DNA of 64,000 nucleotides from Cladopsammia gracilis (Eukaryota; Cnidaria; Anthozoa; Scleractinia; Dendrophylliidae), in contig JAJGOT010000985.1 in the NCBI GenBank assembly GCA_022457155.1, positions 1 through 64,000 on the forward strand, read 5' to 3'. Numbering within the stretch: position 1 is the stretch's first letter; each line of letters opens with the position of its first letter. Positions 34,608 to 46,021 of the stretch are shown here, piece after piece. Below the pieces are notes generated by a model. It had not been told where the DNA came from. It did no database searches and was given only the letters and a program-made list of their open reading frames with translations. Position numbers and translations under genes: made by a program.

Positions 34608-35072
34608 ATGAAATAAAATAATGATAATAGGCCATACGCTACTGTGATTGTATGTTTTTACTCTCAAGCTTTCGTCGGACACCGACATCGTCAGGAGAAA
34701 ACTGAAAGAATTTACATAAATGCGAAGCAATATAAAGACTAGCGTGGATTATGATGTAACACCTAAACAAAAGCAAAAACACTTAAACAAAGAATTCAGA
34801 CTGACAAAAGATTCAAAATAAAATATTCAAAATAAAAGGTCCCTCAGTTCTGTGCATTCGTCACGAGAGTTTATTTTGGGTTTTTTGTTTCGAATATGTG
34901 CAGCCTCTAAGAGTCTTAGATTTACGGGGTCGTTGTTTCGGCCAATGATCTTGACAGAAAAACATGTGCGGCCACGTTGGCAGTCCTGCAGGTGCCTGTA
35001 GAAGGATGATGACTCAGAGTTAAGATGTTCTCTGACTCTGTCATGCAGCGGTCTAATGCTGCTGCCAATGTA
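34608..35072 (-). repeat. Inverted arm of the Penelope-like element, left
   Basis: Contains the C-terminal part of the GIY-YIG coding sequence, the 3' UTR and the ribozyme-like motif. It matches 35764-36228 in reverse complement with equal length, so few or no indels have built up and the insertion is fairly young. Confidence 0.9.
34661..34700 (-). ncRNA. Candidate hammerhead-ribozyme motif (sense strand of the Penelope-like element)
   Basis: The minus strand reads CTGACGA (34694-34688), a stem GTCGG-TGT-CCGAC, then GAAA (34673-34670). These are the two conserved boxes of a hammerhead core joined by helix II. Flanking GTTTT and AAAAC could form helix I. Caveats: one extra T sits between CTGACGA and helix II, and helix III would be only about three pairs. 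Hammerhead motifs are established in the terminal repeats of Penelope-like elements, which raises the prior. Confidence 0.4.
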
Positions 35073-35780
35073 AGTCAGTTTACATTCTTCGCACTCGAGT
35101 TGGTAGACTGTGTTTTTGGTGAGGCACAAATTGTTTTCCCCGCGGATGAGACAACCGTTTCTAGTGCATTGTTGTTTGGCTGGTTTGGATTTCAATACTT
35201 GTCTTAGCGTAGTTGACTTGTGTGCTAGCCGGACGGGGAGGTTTTCTTTCTTGAAAATCCGGCGTATTCTATGGTTAAGGTCGTCATTGATAAATGGTAT
35301 TCTGAAGTAAAGGTATTCGTCATTGGCATTGTTGGTCTGATGTTGCCGATGTGCGTTTACAGGTTGTATGTACGTTTCCCTGATAGTCTCATTTGAGTAC
35401 CCGTTGAGGGACAGGACGTTATCGAATTCGGTGTTGTGTGCGATTCTTGCATCTGAGGTGGTGCAGCGTTGGTTTATGCGCCGTCTCTCGTTGATTATGA
35501 AGTGGCGCTTGCACTTGCTCGGTAGGGCTGATTGATGATGTACAAACATCGGTTTTTTTGCGCTCTTTTTGTAGAATTCAAATGAGTGCGCACCCTGGTT
35601 GGTTATAGTGACCGACACGTCCAGTAGAGACAGGGTGTGTCCATTGGGCGTGGCGGTGGGCTTTTCGATTTCGAACTCAATTTTGTCATGCTGGGCATTC
35701 ATTAGCTGTTGGAACTCCATCGCTTGTTCTTCGTTGGTCGTCTGAAAGTAGACGTCATCTACGTACATTGGCAGCAGCAT
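34827..35780 (-). CDS. Penelope-like ORF, 5'-truncated: RT motif C, linker zinc residues and GIY-YIG endonuclease
   Basis: A 317-residue uninterrupted frame. It starts with YVDD at residues 6-9, the catalytic box of the RT; everything upstream is missing, and the first five residues come from the inverted arm. The linker has C205-x4-C210, C219 and C230-x2-C233, a Cys-rich finger typical of this group. The GIY-YIG nuclease follows: VYQL (225-228), YIG (237-239), R250 with EH (251-252) and a conserved Glu in LEAAHI (292). The nuclease would nick target DNA for priming. The domain seems intact and lacks stops, so the insertion is young, but without the RT fingers and palm it cannot copy itself. 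Confidence 0.88.
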   Translation of the reverse strand: MLLPMYVDDVYFQTTNEEQAMEFQQLMNAQHDKIEFEIEKPTATPNGHTLSLLDVSVTITNQGAHSFEFYKKSAKKPMFVHHQSALPSKCKRHFIINERRRINQRCTTSDARIAHNTEFDNVLSLNGYSNETIRETYIQPVNAHRQHQTNNANDEYLYFRIPFINDDLNHRIRRIFKKENLPVRLAHKSTTLRQVLKSKPAKQQCTRNGCLIRGENNLCLTKNTVYQLECEECKLTYIGSSIRPLHDRVREHLNSESSSFYRHLQDCQRGRTCFSVKIIGRNNDPVNLRLLEAAHIRNKKPKINSRDECTELRDLLF

Positions 35781-36228
35781 TAGACCGCTGCATGACAGAG
35801 TCAGAGAACATCTTAACTCTGAGTCATCATCCTTCTACAGGCACCTGCAGGACTGCCAACGTGGCCGCACATGTTTTTCTGTCAAGATCATTGGCCGAAA
35901 CAACGACCCCGTAAATCTAAGACTCTTAGAGGCTGCACATATTCGAAACAAAAAACCCAAAATAAACTCTCGTGACGAATGCACAGAACTGAGGGACCTT
36001 TTATTTTGAATATTTTATTTTGAATCTTTTGTCAGTCTGAATTCTTTGTTTAAGTGTTTTTGCTTTTGTTTAGGTGTTACATCATAATCCACGCTAGTCT
36101 TTATATTGCTTCGCATTTATGTAAATTCTTTCAGTTTTCTCCTGACGATGTCGGTGTCCGACGAAAGCTTGAGAGTAAAAACATACAATCACAGTAGCGT
36201 ATGGCCTATTATCATTATTTTATTTCAT
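35764..36228 (+). repeat. Inverted arm of the Penelope-like element, right
   Basis: Reverse complement of 34608-35072. It codes, on the plus strand, for part of the GIY-YIG region (CATGACAGAGTCAGAGAAC...) and ends CCTATTATCATTATTTTATT then TCAT at the target duplication. Confidence 0.9.
36135..36178 (+). ncRNA. Candidate hammerhead-ribozyme motif, second (inverted) copy
   Basis: Plus strand: CTGACGA at 36142-36148, GTCGG-TGT-CCGAC, then GAAA at 36163-36166. Same sequence and same caveats as the left-arm copy, facing the opposite way. Confidence 0.38.
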
Positions 36229-36319
36229 TTAAATGTGACATTTTGCGAAAACGTGCTCCGCACGGCCCTAAACGTGCGTTTTACGCAGTTTCCATGCAAA
36301 TGCACCGCTTTCGCTTTTT
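36229..36319. repeat. 136-bp satellite remnant, right of the Penelope-like element
   Basis: Begins with the second TTAAATGTGACAT and continues the monomer (TTTTGCGAAAACGTGCTCCG) for less than one unit before the LINE endonuclease part. Confidence 0.85.
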
Positions 36320-38195
36320 GAAGACAGATTGTGAAGAAAATATAATCATTGGAAGTGATTTTAACTGTCCTCTTGACTCTAAGCTGGATAAGAAAGGTGG
36401 CGTTATGGTACCTAGAAAAATGGTTATAGACAATATTGAATGTTTCCAAAATGAATTGGGCCTTGTTGACGTTTGGAGAATTAAAAATCCGCAATCTAGA
36501 AGTTACACTTGGAGCCAAAAATCTCCACCAATTTTCTGTCGTTTAGATTACTGGCTGATATCAAACAACTTACAGCATGTTGTAAATACAACCGATCATT
36601 CCAGCTATAAAAACTGATCATGAGGCAATTGAGCTGAATTGAACCGACTCCAATCAAAACTTAAAGGGGCCCGGCTTCTGGGAAATGAACGTCTCTCTTC
36701 TTGAAGATCCGAATTATCTGGAAGAATTAAAACAAAATATTCTACTTTGGAAAACAACAGGAAGCGAGAATTTATCAGACAAAAGGTGCATCTGCGATTG
36801 GATTAAGTATAATATTCGGAACCATGGTGTTTTGTTCTCGAAAAGGAAAGCCAAAGAAAGATCTGCAATGGAAAAAAACTTACAAGTATAGGAGGAAGCA
36901 ACTAAAAAATTCGAACAGGACCCTTCCGACTCTAACCTAAATACTCTAAATGAAGCAAAAGAAACTCTAGAAAGTTATTATGAGGAAAAAACAAGGGGTG
37001 TATAATTATTCGCGCAAGGGCACGATGGCACGAGCATGGCGAGAGAAGTACAAAATACCTTCTAAATTTATCGAAGCGTAATCACGTCAAAAAACATATA
37101 AGAAAACTATTAATAAGTGGTGCCATTACATCTGATCCTTTTGGGATACTGAACGAACAAAAACGTTTTTGCCATAGCTTTTATCAATCAAACGTAACAG
37201 ATGAGGATAAAGAAAATGGAAACGAATTTTATAATAATTTGAATATTCCACATCAGAAGAACAAAAACAATCTTGTAAAGGAGAAATATTTGTTGAAGAA
37301 ATTAAAGCCATTCTTAACAGTTTTGAGAGTAACAAATCTCCTGGTAATGATGGAATACTAATAGAATTTTACAAAAGTTGCTGAGAATTATTTTGTGATC
37401 CATTTATGGAATGTTTGAGGGAGTGTTTCAACCACGGCGAAATGTCTAGCTCTCAAAGAAAAGCAATTATAACTCTTATAGAAAAGCAACATAAATATCG
37501 AACTCTCATTGAAAATTGGAGGCCAATCTCTCTTATTAACGTGGATGCAAAAATAATTTCAAAAGTGATTGCTTTAAGATTAAAGAAAGTTTTACCGAAT
37601 ATTATACGTCATAATCAAACAGGTTATGTTGAATATCGCTATATTGGTGAGACTATTCGATCAATTTTCGATATAATGGAATTTACAGACAGTAAGAATA
37701 TTCCAGGTATCTTGATTTTCATTGACTTAAAAAAAGCTTATCTTAGCTGTTGAAAGCTTGGCAATCTCCATTCGTCAAAATGTTGATATCAAAGGAATTA
37801 AAATAGGAAATTATGAAGCCAAGCTATGGCAATACGCAAACGGTACCACAGCAACCCTGTCTGATGAAAATTCTGCAAAAACGGTACGTGAAGAACTAGA
37901 AGTATTTACGAACTTGAGTGGGTTGGAGATAAGTAGACAGTTTGATTTTCTCCTTTTTATGGAATGGAAAGGATAAAGTAACAAGGCTCTCTTCAATAAA
38001 CAGTTATGAAGACGGTGGCATTAAAATGACAGATATTGAAAGCTTGGTCAAAGCTGTATAAGTTTGGCTAAAACGTATTATCAGCGATAACGAAAGTACG
38101 TAGAAATTCTACTTGTTTCATCTCCTACGTAATATTGGTGGTCTTTTGCTTTTTAAATGTAATTATGAAATGGACGATAGTTTAATTAACTCAGT
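36320..38195 (+). mobile_element. LINE copy with two internal deletions
   Basis: Endonuclease end (36201-36617 frame, NIIIGSDFN then CRLDYWLIS), linker 36685-36891, RT 37406-37753 (MECLRECFNHGEMS, FIDLKKAYLSC and the shared 191-bp deletion) and 37758-37976. The catalytic box reads YANG. A further ~290-bp deletion near 37935 joins GLEIS to the thumb region. It ends at TTAACTCAGT and joins ~465-bp satellite exactly as at 17034. Confidence 0.87.
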
Positions 38196-38393
38196 AAAAC
38201 GATCCTATAGTGAAAAACAAATGTAGTCTATTAAAAATAAAGCGCAGGATTGCAAGGACTGAAGTGGATTACAGTTTAGCTTGATATCAAAGTTGCCTTT
38301 TTTTGCTGGAGAGGCAGTGTCAATCGTGACATTTATCTGAAACCAAAATGCGTGCGTTATAACGGCTTAGTCGGCTTAGAAGAAACGGCTTAG
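38196..38393 (+). repeat. Partial ~465-bp satellite unit
   Basis: Starts at AAAACGATCCTATAGTG after the LINE junction and runs to GCGTTATAACGGCTTAG, then stutters (CGGCTTAGAAGAAACGGCTTAG) into a second copy of the LINE end. Confidence 0.88.
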
Positions 38394-38488
38394 AAGAAAT
38401 TCTACTTGTTTCATCTCCTACGTAATGTTGGTGGTCTTTTGCTTTTTAAATGTAATTATGAAATGGACGATAGTTTAATTAACTCAGT
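38394..38488 (+). mobile_element. Duplicated LINE end fragment
   Basis: Repeats the last ~95 bp of the LINE (TTCTACTTGTTTCATCTCC through AACTCAGT) seen at 38105-38195, followed again by satellite. This is a direct duplication of the LINE/satellite junction. Confidence 0.85.
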
Positions 38489-39023
38489 AAAACGATCCTA
38501 TAGTAAAAAACAAATGTAGTCTTTTAGAGATAAAGCGCAGGATTGCAAGGATTGAAGTGGATTACAGTTTTGCTGGAAATCAAAGTTGCCTTTGTTTGCT
38601 GTAGAGGCAGTGTCAATCGTCGGATTTATCTGAAACCAAAATGCGTGCGTTATAACGGCTCAGTTTATTTTGAGCTTCTTTACTTCGTTGCATTTGCTAA
38701 GTTAATGTTTGTAAGGTGGAAAAATAAATTGTTTCTTTGTCATAACTTATGAGTCATTTGTTGGCTGCTAGGAGAACAATTACGGAGCCTCTTCGTCAAT
38801 ATTTCGGGCATTTTCGGTTTTAGCTATCGCACTTCGTGAATACTTTTCGTAAATGCATACTAATGACACTGTTCCGCCGAAATGGCAAAATGTCGCTTAA
38901 CTTATTTCCACGTTATATCTTCAAATGACACAACATATACAACTTACGTGGACAAAAAGATCCTATAGTACAAAACAAATGTAGTCTTTTAGAGATAAAG
39001 CGCAGGATTGCAAGGATTGAAGT
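38489..39023 (+). repeat. ~465-bp satellite, one unit plus, plus orientation
   Basis: Carries the usual landmarks, including CGTTATAACGG. It breaks off at GCAAGGATTGAAG, where it joins an unrelated LINE position. Confidence 0.9.
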
Positions 39024-39188
39024 TCTAAAACAGAAGGAATGTGGATTGGTTCGCTTAAAAAAAAGACGAAAAACTGTTCGGTATTAAATGGACAAGTGAA
39101 CCCATTAAAGCTTTAGGAACTTTTTTTACATATGACCTATCATTATTTTACGAAAAAAACTTTCAAGAGAAGGTTGACAGCATAAAGC
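39024..39188 (+). mobile_element. LINE fragment at the orientation switch
   Basis: About 165 bp of post-RT LINE (TTCTAAAACAGAAGGAATG to GACAGCATAAAGC) wedged between plus-oriented and minus-oriented ~465-bp satellite. It is the innermost piece of the inverted structure. The overlap GCTAAA at its right edge may be microhomology. Confidence 0.88.
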
Positions 39189-40673
39189 TAAACTGTAATC
39201 CTCTTCAATCCTTGCAATCCTGCGCTTTATCTCTAAAAGACTACTTTTATTTTGTACTGTGGAATATGTTTATGCAACCAAGTTGTATATTTTGTGCCAT
39301 TTGGCGATGTAAAGTGGAAATAAGCTAAGCCACAAATTACCATTTCCGCGAGACATTGTCATCAATATGTATTTACGAAGAGTATTCACGAAGTACGAGA
39401 CTGAAACCGAAAATTAACGAAACATGGACGAAGAGGCTCCGAAATTTTTCTCATGAGAGCCAACAATTTACTCATAAGTTATGACATGCAAACCGTTTAG
39501 CTTTCAATCTTACAAAACATTGACTAAGCAAATGGAATAAAGTAAAGCAGCTCAAAATAGACTGAGCCGTTATAACGTACGCATTCTGGTTTCAGATAAA
39601 TGTCACGATTGACACTGCCTCTCCAGCAAACAAAGAAAACCTTGATTTCCAGCTAAACTGTAATCCACTTCAATCCTTGCAATCTTGCGATTTAGCAATA
39701 AACCACTTCTTTTGTTTTGTACTTTGAGACATTTTTATCCAACCAAGTTGTATATTTTGTGCCATTTGGCGATATAACGTGGAAATAAGCTAAGCGGCAT
39801 TTTGTCATTTTGGCGGGACAGTGTCATTACTCTGCATTTACGAAGAGTAGTCACGACGTGCGAGGGCTAAAACCGATAATGCCCGAAATATTGACGAAGA
39901 GGCTCCGTAATTTCTCTCCTAGGAGCCAACAAATATCTGCTAAGTTATGACAAACAAACAATTTAGTTTACTACGTTACAAACGTTGTCTAAGCAAATGG
40001 AACGAAGTAAAGCAGCTCAAAATAGACTGAACCGTTACAACGCACGCATTTTGGTTTCAGATAAATGTCATGATTGACACTGCCTCTCCAGCAAACGAAG
40101 GCAACTTTGGTTTCCAGCTAAACTGTAATCCACTTCAATCATTGCAATCCTGCGGTTTGTCTCCAAACTTCTATTTTTATTTCGTACTATAGGGTCTTTT
40201 TATCGAAGTAAGTTGTATATTTTGTGCCATTTGGCGATATAACGTGGAAATAAGCTTAGCGACATTTTGCCATTTGGGTGGGACAATCTCATCAGTATGC
40301 ATTTACGAAGACTATTCACGAAGTGCGACGGCTAAAACCGAAAATTCCCGAAATATTTACGAAGAGGCTGCGTAATATTTCTCCTAGGAGCGAACAAATT
40401 TCTCATAAGTTATAACAAACAATTGATTTTACCATGTTACAAACATTAGCTAAGCAAATGCAACAAAGTAAAGCGGCTCAAAATAGACTGAGCCGTTAAA
40501 ACGCACGCATTTTTATTTTAGATAAATGTCACGATTGACGCTGCCTCTCCAGCAAAAAAAAGTCAACTTTGATATCAAGCTAAACTATAATCCACTTCAA
40601 TCCTTGCAATCCTGCGCTTTATTTTTAATAGACTACATTTGTTTTTTACTATAGGATATTTTTACTGAGTTAA
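39189..40673 (-). repeat. ~465-bp satellite, about three units, minus orientation
   Basis: First stretch in the window with this satellite reversed (CAATCCTTGCAATCCTGCGC, GAGCCGTTATAACG, CTCCTAGGAG). Ends where reversed LINE begins at ACTGAGTTAATT. Confidence 0.92.
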
Positions 40674-42782
40674 TTAAACGATCGTCCATTTCATAATTAC
40701 ATTTAAAAAGCAAAAGACCACCAACATTACGTAGGAGATGAAACAAGTAGAATTTCCACGTACTTTCGTTATCGCTGAAAATACGTTTTAGCCAAGCTTA
40801 TACAGCTTTGACCAAGCTTTCAATATCTGTCATTTTAATGCCAGCGTCTTCATAACTGTTTATTGAAGAGAGCCTTGTTACTTTATCCTTTCCATTCCAT
40901 AAAAAGGAGAAACTCAAACTGTCTACTTGTTTGATGATTTTACTTGAAAAAAATGGACAGTCCTCTAGTTGACCATATATTTGTGAGCTGCTTTATGCTG
41001 TCAACCTTCTCTTGAAAGTTTTTTTTCGTAAAATAATGATAGGTCATATGTAAAAAAAGTTCCTAAAGCTTTAATGGTTCACTTGGCCATTTAATACCGA
41101 ACAGTTTTTCGTCTTTTTTTTAAGCGAAGCAATCCACATTCCTTCTGTTTTGGAACTATTTATCTCCAACATACTCAAGTTCTTAAAATCTTCTAGTTCT
41201 TCACATACCGTTTTTGCAGAATTTTCATCAGACAGGGTTGCTGTTGTATTGTCTGCGTATTGCAATAGCTTGGCTTCATAATTTCCTATTTAAATTCCTT
41301 TGATATCAACATTTTGACGAATGGAGATTGCCAAGCTTTCAACAGCTAAGATAAGCTTTTTTTAAGTCAATGAAAATCAAGATACCTGGAATATTCTTAC
41401 TGTCTGTAAACTCCCTTATATCGAAAATTGATCGAATAGTCTCACTAATATAGCGATATTCAACATAACCTGTTTGATTATAATGTATGATATTCGGTAA
41501 AACTTTCTTTAATCTTAAAGCAATCACTTTTGAAATTATTTTTGCATCCACGTTAATAAGAGAGATTGGCCTCCAATTTTCAATGAGAGTTCGATATTTA
41601 TGTTGCTTTTCTATAAGAGTTATAATTGCTTTTCTTTGAGAGCTAGACATTTCGCCGTGGTTGAAACACTCCCTCACACATTCCATAAATGGATCACAAA
41701 ATAATTCTCAGCAACTTTTGTAAAATGCTATTAGTATTCCATCATTACCAGGAGATTTGTTACTCTCAAAACTGTTAAGAATGGCTGTAATTTCTTCAAC
41801 AAATATTTCTCCTTCACAAGATTGTTTTTGTTCTTCTGATAATCTTGGAATATTCAAATTATTATAAAATTCGTTTCCATTTTCTTTATCCTCATTTGTT
41901 ACGTTTGATTGGTAAAAGCTATGGTAAAAACGCTTTCATTCGTTCAGTATCCCAAAAGGATCAGATGTAATGGCACCACTTATTAATAGTTTTCTTATAT
42001 GTTTTTTGACGTGATTACGCATCTATAAATTTAGAAAGTATTTTGTACTTCTCTCACCATGCTCGTGCCATCGTGCCCTTGCGCGAATAATTATACACCC
42101 CTTGTTTTTTCCTCATAATAACTTTCTAGAGTTTCTTTTGCTTCATTTAGAGTATTTAGGTTAGAGTCGGAAGGGTCCTGTTCGATTTTTTAGTTGCTTC
42201 CTCGTATACTTGTTGTAAGGTTTTTTCCATTGCAGATCTTTCTTTGGCATTCCTTTTCGAGAACAAAACATCATGGTTCCGAATATTATACTTAATCCAA
42301 TCGCAGATGCACCTTTTGTCTGATAAATTCTCGCTTCCTGTTGTTTTCCAAAGTGGAATATTTTGTTTTAATTCTTCCAGATAATTCGGATCTTCAAGAA
42401 GAGAGACGTTCATTTTCCAGAAGCCGGGCCCCTTTAAGTTTTGATTGGAGTCGGTTCAATTCAGCTCAATTGCTGCATGATCAGTTTTTATAGCTGGAAT
42501 GATCGGTTGTATTTACAACATGCTGTAAGTTGTTTGATATCAGCCAGTAATCTAAACGACAGAAAATTGGTGGAGATTTTTGGCTCCAAGTGTAACTTCT
42601 AGATTGCGGATTTTTTAATTCTCCAAACGTCAACAAGGCCCAATTCATTTTGGAAACATTCAATATTGTCTATAACCATTTTCCTAGGTACCATAACGCC
42701 ACCTTTCTTATCCAGCTTAGAGTCAAGAGGACAGTTAAAATCACCTCCAATGATTATATTTCTTCACATTCTAAGTCTTCAA
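40674..42782 (-). mobile_element. LINE copy, inverted, internally deleted
   Basis: Read right to left: endonuclease end (42663-42481, CRLDYWLIS), linker (42413-42156), RT (41686-41339, MECVRECFNHGEMS, FIDLKKAYLSC with the shared 191-bp deletion), then 41265-41071 with YADN. A further deletion near 40945 removes part of the thumb region. It joins satellite at both ends with the same junctions as the plus-strand copies. Confidence 0.87.
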
Positions 42783-43518
42783 AAAGCGAAAAAAAACTGA
42801 CCTCAAATCATCGCCAAAATGCGAAAACAGTGCACTTCTACGAAAACGCACAAAACGCACGTTTGGGGCCGTGCAGAGCACGTTTTGGCAAAATCTTTCT
42901 TTCGAGCACACCAGATCTCAAAATCGTCGCACTGGCCACAAATCATCGCCAAAACACGAAGAGAGTGCATTTCTATACAAAATTCACAAAACGTACGTTT
43001 CGGGCCGTGCGCAGCATGTTTTGGCAAAATCTCATTTTTGAGCACACCGCATCTCAAAATCGTCGTACTGGCCTCAAATCATCACCAAAAAGAGAAAACA
43101 GTGTATTTCTAAAAAAAAAATGCACAAAACGTACGTTTCGGGCCGTGCGGAGCAAGTTTTCACAAAATCTCACTTTTTAGCAGACCAGATCTCAAAATCG
43201 TCGTACTGGCCTCAAATCATCGGCAAAAAGCGAAAACAGTGCATTTCTATGAAAAGTGTACAAAAAGAACGTTTGGGGTCGTGCGGAGCAAGTTTTAGCA
43301 AAATCTCACTTTTGAGCACAACAGATCTCAAAATTGTGGTACTGACTTCCATCATCGCCAAAGAGCGAAAACAGTGCATTTCTATAAAAAATGAACAAAA
43401 CGTACGTTTCGGGCAGTGCGGAGCAAGTTTTGGCAAAATCCTGCTTTTGAGCACACCAGATCTCAAAATCGTCATACTGACTTCAAATCATCGGCAAAAA
43501 GCGAAAACAGTGCATTAT
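42783..43518. repeat. 136-bp satellite block (about 5 monomers), inverted
   Basis: Reverse of the blocks in the first array, 'GTACTGGCCTCAAATCATCG' orientation. It is two monomers shorter than those. It ends at GTATTATC, the same LINE junction as at 1738, 5245 and 8752. Confidence 0.92.
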
Positions 43519-46021
43519 GTATTATCTGTAAAGGTAGTGTACTCTATTATTTTCAAAGAAGACGGAATTGCGCTCCTAAGACCTGTCCATGTAAGAAAAT
43601 TAGCTTTCTCAACTATGTTTTTAATTACATTAAAGGATTCTATATTGTCGAGATTGAACAAGAGATCTTTAATGATACGTATCCTCGAGTCATAATAAGA
43701 TTTATAAAAAAACTGGTTTTTGCATCTATTCTTATATCTTTGTTATTCCAAATTATACAGAGCCGTTTTTTATTTGCTAAAAAGAGATTTCGAAATTCTA
43801 ACCAACATTCTGAAAGTTCTGTGTAGAAAACTGAGTTAATTGAAAGATAGTCCATTGCATAATTACATTTAAAAAGCAAAAGACCACCAACATTACGTAG
43901 GAGATGCAACAAGTAGAATTTCCACGTACTTTCGTTATCGCTGATAATACGTTTTAGCCAAGCTAATCGTACAGCTTTGACCAAGCTTTCAATATCTGTC
44001 ATTTTAATGCCACCGTCTTCAAAACTGTTTATTGAAGAGAACCTTGTTACTTTATCCTTTCCATTCCATAAAAAGGAGAAAATCAAGCTGTCTACTTGTT
44101 TGATGATTTTACTTGGAGGTGAAAGAACCGAAGATATAAAAACTAGTTTTAGAAGAAGTATTGATTTGATTATAGTTACTTTACCATAAATGGACAGTCC
44201 TCTAGATGACCATATATTTGTGAGCTGCTTTATGCTGTCAACCTTCTCTTGAAAGTTTTTTTCGTAAAATAATGATAGGTCATATGTAAAAAAGGTTCCT
44301 AAAGCTTTAATGGGTTCACTTGGCCATTTAACACCAAACGGTTTTTCGCCTTTTCTTTTAAGCGAACCAATCCACATTCCTTCTGTTTTAGAACTATTTA
44401 TCTCCAACCCACACAAGTTCTTAAATACTTCTAGTTCTTCAAATAGCGTTTTTTGCAGAATTTTCATCAGACAGGGTTGCTGTGGTATCTATCGTCTGCG
44501 TATTGCAATAGCTTGGCTTCATAATTTCCTATTTTAATTCCTTTGATATCAACATTTTGACGAATGGAGATTGCCAAGCTTTCAACAGCTAAGATAAGCT
44601 TTTTTTAAGTCAATGAAAATCAAGATACCTGGAATATTCTTACTGTCTGTAAATTCCATTATATCGAAAATTGATCGAATAGTCTCACGAATATAGCGAT
44701 ATTCAACATAACCTGTTTGATTATGATGTATGATATTCGGTAAAACTTTCTTTAATCTTAAAGAAATCACTTTTGAAATTATTTTTGCATCCACGTTAAT
44801 AAGAGAGATTGGCCTCCAATTTTCAATGAGACTTCGATATTCATGTTGCTTTTCTATAAGAGTTATAATTGCTTTTCTTTAAGAGCTAGACATTTCGCCG
44901 TGGTTGAAACACTTCCTCGCACATTCCATAAATGGATCATAAATTAATTCTCAGCAACTTTTGTAAAATTCTATTAGTATTCCATCATTACCAGGAGATT
45001 TGTTACTCTCAAAACTGTTAAGAATGGCTGTAATTTCTTCAACAAATATTTCTCCTTCACAAGATTGTTTTTGTTCTTCTGATAATCTTGGTATATTCAA
45101 ATTATTAAAAAATTCGTTTCCATTTTCTTTATCCTCATCTGTTACGTTTGATTGGTAAAAGCTATGGTAAAACCGTTTTTATTCGTTCAGTATCCCAAAA
45201 GGATCAGATGTAATGGCACAACTTATTTATAGTTTTCTTATATGTTTTTTGACGAGATTACCCTTCTCTAAATTTAGAAAGTATTTTGTACTTCTCTTGC
45301 CATGCTCGTGCCATCGTGCCCTTGCGCGAATAATTACACACCTGTTGGTTTTTCCTCATAATAACTTTCTAGAGTTTCTTTTGCTTCATTTAGAGTATTT
45401 AGGTTAAAGTCGGAAGGGTCCTGTTCGAATTTTTTAGTTGCTTCCTCTTATACTTGTTGTAAGTTTTTTCCATTGCAGATCTTTCTTTGGCTTTCCTTTT
45501 CCAGAACAAAACACCATGGTTCCGAATATTATACTTATTCAAATCCCAGATGCACCTTTTGTCTGATAAATTCTCGCTTCCTGTTGTTTTCCAAAGTGGA
45601 ATATTTTGTTTTAATTCTTCCAGATAATTCGGATCTTCAAGAAGAGAGACGTTCATTTCCCAGAAGCCGGGCCCCTTTAAGTTTTGATTGGAGTCGGTTC
45701 AATTCAGCTCAATTGCTGCATGATCAGTTTTTATAGCTGGAATGATCGGTTGTATTTACAACATGCTGTAAGTTGTTTGATATCAGCCAGTAATCTAAAC
45801 GACAGACAATTGGTGGAGATTTTTGGCTCCAAGTGTAACGTCTAGATTGCGGATTTTTAATTCTCCAAACGTCAACAAGGCCCAATTCATTTTGGAAACA
45901 TTCAATATTGTCTATAACATTTTTCTAGGTACCATAACGCCACCTTTCTTATCCAGCTTAGAGTCAAGAGGACAGTTAAAATCACCTCCAATGATTATAT
46001 TTCTTCACAATCTTAGTCTTC
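43519..46021 (-). mobile_element. LINE copy, inverted, with 191-bp deletion
   Basis: Read right to left: endonuclease end near 45980-45740 (damaged), linker 45656-45399, RT start near 44930-44795 (a stop interrupts SSSQRKA: the copy reads CTTTAAGAG) and 44794-44582 (FIDLKKAYLSC). At about 44490 the box reads GACGATAGATACC: YADD is present but a 4-bp GATA duplication shifts the frame. Post-RT frame 44467-43640. Truncated at GATAATAC-equivalent against satellite. Confidence 0.87.
43640..44467 (-). pseudogene. LINE post-RT region, longest open stretch of the inverted copies
   Basis: A 275-residue frame covering FEELEVFKNLCGLEINSS, KWPSEPIKALGTFFTYDLS, SRGLSIYGKVTIIKS and FLWNGKDKVTRFS to LCIIWNNKDIRIDAK. 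This is the ORF2 segment after the catalytic box. It is close to the 32077-32841 frame, differing at scattered residues. It has no catalytic residues and no own start; open only because this stretch escaped indels. Confidence 0.8.

Larger units (their letters stand above)
34572..36228 (-). mobile_element. Penelope-like retroelement, 5'-truncated, with 465-bp inverted arms
   Basis: The minus strand codes for the end of an RT and a complete GIY-YIG domain. Bases 34608-35072 reappear as reverse complement at 35764-36228, each 465 bp, around a unique 691-bp middle. An extra ~36 bp (34572-34607) extends the left, 3' end. It is flanked by the 13-bp duplication TTAAATGTGACAT. Penelope-like elements are known for such terminal-repeat-like copies in direct or inverted orientation. 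The inner edge of the inversion sits in CTGCTGCCAATGTA, which belongs to both the GIY-YIG coding strand's complement and the RT side, pointing to microhomology-guided template switching. Confidence 0.88.

Noticed and set aside
35025..35310. Plus-strand frames inside the Penelope-like element
   Set aside because: They are antisense to the intact GIY-YIG frame.
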